Positions 48,732 through 55,229 of a DNA stretch of 64,000 nt are shown here, piece after piece. The number at the start of each line of letters is the position of its first letter. Within the stretch, counting starts at the first letter, position 1. Origin of the DNA: JAISGQ01 sp045604155 (GTDB lineage Bacteria > Bacillota > Clostridia > Oscillospirales > Acutalibacteraceae); the NCBI GenBank assembly GCA_045604155.1, contig JAZUNN010000060.1:1-64000 (forward strand). The letters are read 5' to 3'. Under the pieces are notes generated by a model. The model ran no database searches, was not told the origin of the DNA, and worked only from the letters and a program-made list of their open reading frames with translations. Position numbers and translations under genes: made by a program.

Positions 48732-50195
48732 TCACACAAACTTTACGCTTACATAGGTATTTCCTGCGTAGTGTTCAACATACATGACCCATGTTTTCCC
48801 GTCGCCGAATCTGCCTCGCACGGAATCAATGGTCTTATCAAATTCTTCCCATTCTATCTCCGTATTCTCAATTACTACGTATGCCCAGCCCTTCTTATTT
48901 GCCTTCAGCTGCCTTATTATGTCCTTTGCAGCGCTCTTTTTGTCGCTGAAGCAGCCGCCTTTTATTCCGAAACAGCTTACATCCTTATTGAATTCACGGG
49001 CAATATCGGGTACGGTTTCCTCGCCGCCGTCTATCACATACTGATTAGGATCCCAGGGTGCATTGAAATGGGTATATGTCCAGCCGCCGTATTTGTCGTT
49101 ATTGTCGTCAAAGGTGACATCAACAATATACCGTTCACCCTCAAGAAGCACCGTATTCCATACGTGGCCGCCCTCGGCATCGCCGAATACACGTCCTGTG
49201 TCAAGCCCGGCAATGTTCCCCAGAAGATAGAATGCATCGGTATAGCCCTGACAGTTTGCCTTGCCGTCAAGCATTGCGCCTATGCAGGAAAGCTGTCTGA
49301 GCCGTGCAAGGAGAATATTGCTCACATCCATATCGGGGCTTTCATATTCAATATTTCTGCACAGCCAGTCATGAAGCCACATTTCCATTTCGATATCGCT
49401 GTCGGTTTCCGCTTTTGCCTGCTCCGTAAGCTCCAGTGCAAGCTCCAGCACTGCGGTCTGCTCTTCATTGAGCTCCTCTGTTGTGCCGTTTTCCCATGCA
49501 TCAAGGATAACATCTCCCTGATAATAGGTCAGCACCAGAATCCATACTTCCTTTGTTTCCGGGTCGTATGTGGCTGTGCCTGTATGATAGGGAATCCGAT
49601 TTATTACGGTCTGATACACGTCGATGCTGTTTTCTCCGCCGAATAAATCAAAGGACTCGCCTTCAAGTTTTTCGCCTATGTAAAAACGTATGTCTTCATT
49701 GAGGTCTTCCAGCTGCTGCTCAAGATACTCGTCAGCATCCTCAAGAGTGACAAAATGGCGGTGTCCATAGGCTTCTTCACCCTTTTCAAGGCTTTCAAAG
49801 CAGGTAAATGCGGTGTCGTATTCCTCATCGAGAAATGCAGCATGACCCTTGTCATACAGGTTTTCCTCTGCCCTTTCGCAGGCATCGGAATAATCTCCTG
49901 CTTTATTATACCATTCTATTGCTTCGTCATAATCGTCTTTTCTGTCTGCGTTTCTTCCAAGCTCATAATAACATTTCAGCAGCATTTCTCCGCTGTCGCT
50001 GTAATCTCCAAGTTCTTCAAACATGACTGAGGCTTCAAGGTAATTTCTGTCCCGAAGAAGCTCCGATGCCTTTTTGTAAGCTCTGCTGTCTTCGGTCAGC
50101 ATCCACCATCCGCCCACGCCTGCACCTGCCAGCACAACCGTAATTATCAGTGCAATGACAATCCGTAATCCTTTTCTCTTTTTCTTTCCTTCCAT
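48732..50195 (-). CDS. membrane-anchored transglutaminase-like protein with TPR-like repeats
   Basis: The 487-aa protein has a basic N-terminus, one membrane helix (~10-32) and TPR-like helices (~38-140) with a repeated GDYSD-(S/A) pattern. A transglutaminase-like cysteine-protease fold follows (~265-365). The triad is visible: Cys315 in ANCQGY, His344 in GGHVWN and Asp359 in VDVTFD. It would act outside the membrane, as a peptidase or in cross-linking. It is followed upstream by a GTG-started anchored protein, 20 bp away. Confidence 0.8.
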   Translation of the reverse strand: MEGKKKRKGLRIVIALIITVVLAGAGVGGWWMLTEDSRAYKKASELLRDRNYLEASVMFEELGDYSDSGEMLLKCYYELGRNADRKDDYDEAIEWYNKAGDYSDACERAEENLYDKGHAAFLDEEYDTAFTCFESLEKGEEAYGHRHFVTLEDADEYLEQQLEDLNEDIRFYIGEKLEGESFDLFGGENSIDVYQTVINRIPYHTGTATYDPETKEVWILVLTYYQGDVILDAWENGTTEELNEEQTAVLELALELTEQAKAETDSDIEMEMWLHDWLCRNIEYESPDMDVSNILLARLRQLSCIGAMLDGKANCQGYTDAFYLLGNIAGLDTGRVFGDAEGGHVWNTVLLEGERYIVDVTFDDNNDKYGGWTYTHFNAPWDPNQYVIDGGEETVPDIAREFNKDVSCFGIKGGCFSDKKSAAKDIIRQLKANKKGWAYVVIENTEIEWEEFDKTIDSVRGRFGDGKTWVMYVEHYAGNTYVSVKFV

Positions 50196-50215
50196 TCCCC
50201 ATACTCCTTTCGCAA

Positions 50216-50992
50216 TCAGTATATTCCAACAAAAATATCCGTGCCGCTTACCGTCAGGGTGCCTTTCGATGCTTCCCTGAGAATTTCTGTCAGAGATTCA
50301 CTCTCTGCAATTTCCGGGGTTATTCCGGTTATCTCAAGGCTTCGGGCATTTTCGCCCTCCAGACCGTAGACGCAGTATTCAGCACAGTGCAGGTCGTTTT
50401 CCATGGCAACATAATGAGTCTTTTTTATTATTTCGCCTATTTTTTCCATATCCCTATCGGCTCTGCACACAATCGTAAGGGTGCTTCCACGGAATATGGG
50501 GTGCTTCGGGTCAAGCTCCACACCCGGGTATATGGTGTCGGGAATGTCATTTCTGACACGGGGCGAAAAGGTTATTTCCGCACTTATTATATCGCAGCCT
50601 GAAACAACAAGTTTATCACAGAGATAATCCCCCATTTCCCCTTCAAGACGTATCAGGGTGTTGGTCATTTTATCCACCCTGTAGTAATAATCGTCTGTAA
50701 TATTACCATTTGTATATGAAACATAGAAGAAAACGTCCCTGCAGTCTGCATCGGACACCACAAGGCTGTAGGAATGAGCATCCGTATACTCAGGCTCTCT
50801 GCCATGATTTTCTATGTTTATGTCCGGGTATCTTTCGTCTATGTATGCCCACATTTTTTCTCCTGCTTCACGCCTTGATCTGATGCTGCCGCCTGATGTG
50901 AATGCAGCATATATTATGGCGATGACAAGCAGAAGCCCCATTGCTATAAGCATACAGTCCCCTCGTGTAAGGGGTCTTTTTTCTTTGTCCAC
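50216..50992 (-). CDS. hypothetical membrane-anchored protein
   Basis: Start GTG 50992 follows GAGGTGAT. The 258-aa protein has one N-terminal membrane helix (~14-31) and a soluble exterior of ~225 residues rich in beta-strand patterns, with four Cys. No family was recognised. It is probably cotranscribed with the transglutaminase-like gene, from which it is separated by 20 bp. Confidence 0.6.
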   Translation of the reverse strand: MDKEKRPLTRGDCMLIAMGLLLVIAIIYAAFTSGGSIRSRREAGEKMWAYIDERYPDINIENHGREPEYTDAHSYSLVVSDADCRDVFFYVSYTNGNITDDYYYRVDKMTNTLIRLEGEMGDYLCDKLVVSGCDIISAEITFSPRVRNDIPDTIYPGVELDPKHPIFRGSTLTIVCRADRDMEKIGEIIKKTHYVAMENDLHCAEYCVYGLEGENARSLEITGITPEIAESESLTEILREASKGTLTVSGTDIFVGIY

Positions 50993-51014
50993 AGGGGATC
51001 ACCTCAATACAAAA

Positions 51015-51045
51015 AGTCCCACGGGCACAGTAAGCCCGTGGGACT
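51015..51045 (-). terminator. terminator of the rubrerythrin gene
   Basis: A perfect 12-bp stem (51015-51026, 51034-51045), 7-nt loop and minus-strand T-run. Confidence 0.9.
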
Positions 51046-51054
51046 GACCTTTTA

Positions 51055-51597
51055 TTAATAGTTTTCCTTCTTGATTTCGAAGTATGCTTCGGGATGAGCA
51101 CATACGGGGCAGAGCTTGGGAGCCTGCTTGCCTACGTGGATGTGTCCGCAGTTGCTGCACTGCCAGATCATATCGCCGTCACGGGAGAATACAAGTCCGC
51201 CTTCAACATTCTCGAGAAGCTTGCGGTAACGCTCCTCATGCTCCTTCTCGATCTTGCCAACAGCCTCGAAAAGATAAGCGATGTGGTCGAAACCCTCTTC
51301 CTTTGCAACCTTTGCAAATTCAGCATACATCTCTGTCCACTCGTAGTTCTCGCCTGCAGCAGCATCTGCAAGGTTTACGGTTGTGGAGGGTACTGCGCCG
51401 TCGTGGAGCAGCTTGAACCAGATCTTTGCGTGTTCTTTTTCGTTGTTTGCGGTTTCCTCAAAGATTGCAGCTATCTGAACATAGCCGTCCTTCTTTGCCT
51501 TGGATGCATAATATGTGTATTTGTTTCTTGCCTGGGATTCTCCTGCGAATGCAGCAAGGAGATTAGCTTCTGTACGTGTACCTTTAAGTTCGGGCAT
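51055..51597 (-). CDS. rubrerythrin
   Basis: Start ATG 51597 follows GGAGGTAAG, giving 180 aa. Residues ~1-140 are a ferritin-like diiron domain with the E-x-x-H pattern (ETANNEKEHAK and VGKIEKEHEERY). The C-terminal ~35 residues are a rubredoxin domain with CSNCGHI and CPVCAHP. Rubrerythrins reduce hydrogen peroxide in anaerobes. Monocistronic. The length and order are typical of the family. Confidence 0.95.
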   Translation of the reverse strand: MPELKGTRTEANLLAAFAGESQARNKYTYYASKAKKDGYVQIAAIFEETANNEKEHAKIWFKLLHDGAVPSTTVNLADAAAGENYEWTEMYAEFAKVAKEEGFDHIAYLFEAVGKIEKEHEERYRKLLENVEGGLVFSRDGDMIWQCSNCGHIHVGKQAPKLCPVCAHPEAYFEIKKENY

Positions 51598-51739
51598 TTT
51601 TCTTACCTCCGAAAATCGTATTGATATCAGCATAATCCTGCTGATGCTATTATCATAACATATTCTTCCTCTAAATCAAGAATTTATTTATGAACATATT
51701 ATATTTTTTTGCATATAACGTTGTAAGGAGGTGCGAAAA

Positions 51740-52183
51740 ATGGCGTATTCAGACCGTGAGCTTATTGCACGGCTGGTGCAGTGTGAAGCAGGCGGTGAGG
51801 GTGACAGCGGAATGAGAGGCGTTGCAAGTGTGGTCATGTCCCGTGTACGTGCATCGGGCGGAGAGTATGCAAGGGTCAGCGCAGGCGGAAATGTCCGTGC
51901 CATAATCTTTCAGCCGGGTCAGTTCAACTGTGCCACGGAAACCCTTTCCGGGAGATACAACGCTCAGAATATTTACAATATGCGTCCCGAGGCTATTCAT
52001 TATGCCATTGCGGACTGGGCTCTGGCAGGCAACAGACTTGCAGCTGTGGGGGATTCTCTGTGGTTTTTCAATCCCTATTCGCCGAATTGCCCGAATAATT
52101 TCCCCAGCTCTGTGGGTGCTTTTGCCGCACGTATAGGCGATCACTGCTTCTACACTCCCACATCCTCATATTACAATACATAA
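51740..52183 (+). CDS. SleB/CwlJ-type spore cortex hydrolase
   Basis: Start ATG 51740 is 7 nt after AAGGAGGTG. The 147-aa protein is a bare Hydrolase_2 domain: RLVQCEAGGEGDSGMRGVASVVMSRV with the catalytic Glu, then PGQFNC and a C-terminal WFFNPYSP. The lack of an N-terminal peptidoglycan-binding domain matches CwlJ rather than SleB. CwlJ degrades spore cortex in germination. The next gene resembles GerQ, its usual partner. Confidence 0.82.
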   Translation: MAYSDRELIARLVQCEAGGEGDSGMRGVASVVMSRVRASGGEYARVSAGGNVRAIIFQPGQFNCATETLSGRYNAQNIYNMRPEAIHYAIADWALAGNRLAAVGDSLWFFNPYSPNCPNNFPSSVGAFAARIGDHCFYTPTSSYYNT

Positions 52184-52197
52184 AGGAGATTTGTCAG

Positions 52198-52635
52198 ATG
52201 AAAGTCAATAATTCAAATTACAGAGGCTGCAGCACGGGCAGATGCTCAGTCGGCAGGACTCCTTCCTATCAGAACATCAATATCTCAGATTATCCGCCTG
52301 TGCAGACAAACATCGCTGCTTCCTCCTCATCTCAGGTAAGCGCAGAAAACTATCAGGAAATGCTGTCAGGTCTTATAGGCTCATATATCATCACGGAGCT
52401 TCTTATCGGCATCGACAGACTTGTGCTCAGACAGGGCTATCTCACCGCTGTGGGGCAGAGCTACTATATTCTCTTTGACCCTGAGCCCGGCTCAAGTACG
52501 GTGTGTGACATCTACTCCCTCAAGTTCGTTTCCTTCTTTGAGTCCCGTGAACGCCCCACAACGGAGGAATTTGAGCGGTGGCTTCAGTCATTGCGTCAGG
52601 AAAGCTATGTATTTGACCAGGGAAATAATTCATAG
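52198..52635 (+). CDS. GerQ-like spore coat protein
   Basis: The 145-aa protein has a Ser/Asn/Cys-rich N-terminus (~1-50) and a C-terminal part with the pattern LRQGYLTAVGQSYYILFDPEPGSSTVCDIYSLKFVSFFE. This aligns by order of residues with the GerQ core (F-x-G-x-I...I-x-x-S-D-P-x-T-G...Y-L-x-Y-V-x-F-x-E). GerQ localises CwlJ in the spore coat of Bacillus. The position 15 bp after the CwlJ-like gene supports the call, but the sequence match is weak. Confidence 0.55.
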   Translation: MKVNNSNYRGCSTGRCSVGRTPSYQNINISDYPPVQTNIAASSSSQVSAENYQEMLSGLIGSYIITELLIGIDRLVLRQGYLTAVGQSYYILFDPEPGSSTVCDIYSLKFVSFFESRERPTTEEFERWLQSLRQESYVFDQGNNS

Positions 52636-52654
52636 CAAGGACACACAAATTATG

Positions 52655-52683
52655 TTGTAAATTCACATTTCAAATGGTATAAT
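52655..52683 (+). promoter_or_regulatory. promoter of the Asp-repeat protein
   Basis: TTGTAA at 52655-52660, a 17-bp spacer and TATAAT at 52678-52683, about 50 bp before the start. Confidence 0.6.
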
Positions 52684-52731
52684 CACTGTACAGTTTCAGA
52701 CAATAAAAGATTTTCCGGGAGAGTGAAAAGA

Positions 52732-52971
52732 GTGGAACAGGATAACAGACAGAATACAATCGAGCTTGACACCGACGGCGACGGTGAGATTGACACCGTT
52801 TATGTTGACCTTGACGGGGACGGCACTCTTGATGCCGCATACATTGATTCTGACGGCGACGGTGCTGCGGATACCATTCTTCTCGACACCGACGGGGACG
52901 GTGAACCCGACACACTCCTTTTTGATTCGGATGGAGATGGGGAATTTGAGTCTGAAACAAAACTGAAATAA
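52732..52971 (+). CDS. 79-aa protein of five Asp-Gly repeats
   Basis: I prefer GTG 52732, because GGGAGAG is 7 nt upstream; GTG 52723 is the alternative. Almost the whole protein is five tandem 13-residue units D-x-D-G-D-G-x-x-D-x-x-h-h, such as DTDGDGEIDTVYV. These resemble thrombospondin type 3/dockerin-like or EF-hand loop calcium-binding repeats. There is no signal peptide, no membrane segment and no other domain. A calcium-binding or stacked beta-structure role is inferred. The following membrane protein is 11 bp away. Confidence 0.7.
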   Translation: MEQDNRQNTIELDTDGDGEIDTVYVDLDGDGTLDAAYIDSDGDGAADTILLDTDGDGEPDTLLFDSDGDGEFESETKLK

Positions 52972-52982
52972 GGCGGTGTATT

Positions 52983-53243
52983 ATGACCAGATCACATAAC
53001 CTGCGCACTGCAAGGACTCTTGTCTATATCCTTCTGGCGCTGACCACCATTGCGGCTGTTGCCTACTTCATTTTCAACGCAATTTCTCTCAGCAACACTT
53101 CGCCCATGCCCTGGCTTGCATCCCTGAATCTTACTGCACTGTATTTCCTTCCATTCATTGTGCCTGAGATTGCCTGCTGCGTAATCTTTTCGATTTTCTA
53201 CAACAAGCGTGCAAAAGCTGAGAAAGAAGCTCAGACTCAGTAA
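52983..53243 (+). CDS. small membrane protein with two hydrophobic segments
   Basis: The 86-aa protein has two membrane segments (~14-35 and ~48-72) with a charged tail (NKRAKAEKEAQTQ). GGCGGTG before ATG 52983 is a moderate ribosome site. It is probably cotranscribed with the Asp-repeat gene and ends at a terminator. No family was recognised. Confidence 0.6.
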   Translation: MTRSHNLRTARTLVYILLALTTIAAVAYFIFNAISLSNTSPMPWLASLNLTALYFLPFIVPEIACCVIFSIFYNKRAKAEKEAQTQ

Positions 53244-53248
53244 TTTCC

Positions 53249-53280
53249 GTGTCCTTCTCTTCGGGAAGGACACATTTTTT
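53249..53280 (+). terminator. intrinsic terminator
   Basis: A perfect 9-bp stem (53249-53257, 53265-53273), 7-nt loop and T-run. Confidence 0.88.
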
Positions 53281-53368
53281 GCAGAAAATAATGTTTTGCT
53301 ATGGACGAATTGAAATACTTATAGTATAATTATTTGGTGTAATTTTAAAAGAAAGGGGTGAGGGCACA

Positions 53369-54823
53369 GTGTTTTCTGCAAAATGGATTCTTTCTGTCAT
53401 GACCAATTCAGATATGTCTGCCACCGACAGTCTTCCCGTTTCCGCTACCGACCCGATTTACGGCTTGCCTGAAGGACTTCTTGATACCACGTCATCCTCT
53501 GTGCAGGCGGCAGTTTCAAATCCCGACAGTGTTTCACGTGGTCTTGTCATTACTGTAATAGTCATTGCACTGCTGCTTTTTGCCGCCGCAATGATCCTCA
53601 TGGAAATTGCCCGAAGCAAATATGTGCTTCAGGTCAACAGAAAGAACATTGTCATCCCAACTCTGCCCGATGCCTTTGACGGCATAAAGATCGCTCTGAT
53701 AAGCGATCTGCATCAGATGGAGTTCGGTGAATACAACACCGCTCTTGCCAAGAAAATCAAGCTGGAGGAGCCTGATTACATCTTCTTTGCAGGAGATATG
53801 GGCGATTCCAACAGCTACAGTGTTGACGCATTCTACGATCTGATGGATTCTCTCGGCGACGATATCCCTCTTATCTGCGTACCCGGCAACCATGACCTGC
53901 GTCTTGGCGGCGGTAAGGTTCATAAGAATGTTGTTGACGAGATAAACGCTTCAGGCGCCGTGCTTCTCAACAACACCTGCGCACAGATGGCTCTTGATGA
54001 TCAGAAGATATATGTTTACGGCTTCTGTCCACTCCTTGAGAAAAAGGAGGATGTGGACATCAAGCGCTGGGCTTTTGAGGAAGTCAAGGACGGAGATATT
54101 GAGAAAAAGCTCGGCAAATGCCCCACAGATGCTCCCGTTCTCCTTCTCACCCACGACCCCACACCCTTTGAGCTGTATGCAAAATGGGGTGCAACCCTCA
54201 CTCTCTGCGGTCATATGCACGGCGGTCTGCTGCGCATTCCCTTTGCAGGCGGTGTTTTCGGCCCCAACAGAAAGATTTTCCCCAAATATACTGCAGGCGA
54301 GTATGAACTGAACGGCAAAAAGCTGTTTGTTACAAGAGGTCTTGGAAATGACTATTTCTTCCGCTTCGGAAATGCTCCCGAAATCAGTATTCTCACCCTT
54401 ACACGCAAGCCCATTGCAGAAGAAAAAAGGCTTCCTCTTGCTATGCGTGACGACAACGCCCTCGGCATTTCCGATGAGGTCGCCGCTCTTACCGCAGCCA
54501 AGGAACGCACTGAAAACACGGGCAATAATCCCTTCAAGGATCTTGTGAATGCCTGTAAACGTGGGTGGGAACGTGTAAAGAGCGAGTCAAAATCCCTTCG
54601 TGCACTGCTTCACGAGCGCACTGACGATCTCCGTGATAAGATCGACAAAAAGCGAGGCGTTGAAAAGAATGTCTATGCAAAGCGTGCCGATGAAGAAAAG
54701 GAAAAGAACACCTATCTCTCCCCCAGAAACAGAGCAAAGGAAAATGTCCGTAATCTCCGTGAGGGCGGCGAGCGCAAGGTGACCGTTGCCCCCGATAAAA
54801 ATAAGGACAGGAAGCATAAATAA
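53369..54823 (+). CDS. membrane-anchored metallophosphoesterase with charged C-terminal tail
   Basis: Start GTG 53369 follows AAGGGGTGAG. The 484-aa product has a membrane helix near residues 57-80 and a calcineurin-like domain (~95-340). Metal motifs are in order: ISDLH, AGDMGDS, GNHD, THDP and GHMHGG. This is the YkuE/YaeI-like family, usually acting on the outer face of the membrane, some members on lipid-linked substrates. Residues ~350-484 form a highly charged, Lys/Arg/Glu-rich tail, predicted to be mostly helical and unusual for the family. Confidence 0.88.
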   Translation: MFSAKWILSVMTNSDMSATDSLPVSATDPIYGLPEGLLDTTSSSVQAAVSNPDSVSRGLVITVIVIALLLFAAAMILMEIARSKYVLQVNRKNIVIPTLPDAFDGIKIALISDLHQMEFGEYNTALAKKIKLEEPDYIFFAGDMGDSNSYSVDAFYDLMDSLGDDIPLICVPGNHDLRLGGGKVHKNVVDEINASGAVLLNNTCAQMALDDQKIYVYGFCPLLEKKEDVDIKRWAFEEVKDGDIEKKLGKCPTDAPVLLLTHDPTPFELYAKWGATLTLCGHMHGGLLRIPFAGGVFGPNRKIFPKYTAGEYELNGKKLFVTRGLGNDYFFRFGNAPEISILTLTRKPIAEEKRLPLAMRDDNALGISDEVAALTAAKERTENTGNNPFKDLVNACKRGWERVKSESKSLRALLHERTDDLRDKIDKKRGVEKNVYAKRADEEKEKNTYLSPRNRAKENVRNLREGGERKVTVAPDKNKDRKHK

Positions 54824-54842
54824 TCTTTGCGGTTATGATTTT

Positions 54843-54872
54843 AAAAGCCCACCGAAAACGGTGGGCTTTTAT
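54843..54872 (+). terminator. intrinsic terminator
   Basis: A perfect 12-bp stem AAAAGCCCACCG/CGGTGGGCTTTT with loop AAAA, just after the metallophosphoesterase gene. Confidence 0.88.
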
Positions 54873-54954
54873 TCATATGTGCAAAGCCCTCTGTTTCAGG
54901 GCTCCCTTTCTTTACGTATTTTCTTCGGGCGGTTTCATAACCGCTTGCGGTGGG

Positions 54955-55167
54955 TAGGGTTGCGAAAATCCGAATTGCAGGGTGCGTTGAGAACGCAAGC
55001 GTTCTCTCATCGCACCGTCCGGTAAGTCTGAGCCCATTCCGTGAAATACGGCAGGAGCTGAATCGGTGCAAAATCGAGGACAAGACGCAGGGACGACCAT
55101 TGGTCGTCCGTTTTTACATCGGTGCAAAATCGAGGGACGGGACGTTGCACAGCACCGTCCCCTACGG
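54955..55167. repeat. cluster of hairpins and short direct repeats
   Basis: No gene is seen in 54873-55199. It contains GAGAACGCAAGCGTTCTC (perfect 7-bp arms), GGACGACC-ATT-GGTCGTCC (perfect 8-bp), and a type 3-like element with arms GGGACGG/CCGTCCC and tail CCTACGGCGG (55134-55167). The phrase TCGGTGCAAAATCGAGG occurs twice (near 55062 and 55119). Confidence 0.6.
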
Positions 55168-55199
55168 CGGTGGATCGGATTCAATACGGAAATACGCAA

Positions 55200-55224
55200 A
55201 ACAACCCACCTTTCGGTGGGTTGT
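55200..55224 (-). terminator. terminator of the peptidoglycan enzyme operon
   Basis: A perfect 10-bp stem ACAACCCACC/GGTGGGTTGT with loop TTTC; T-run on the minus strand. Confidence 0.85.
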
Positions 55225-55229
55225 AATTA

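Noticed and set aside
48678..49646. 322-codon + strand frame opposite the transglutaminase-like gene
   Set aside because: Antisense shadow; the minus-strand protein has a full catalytic triad and start site.
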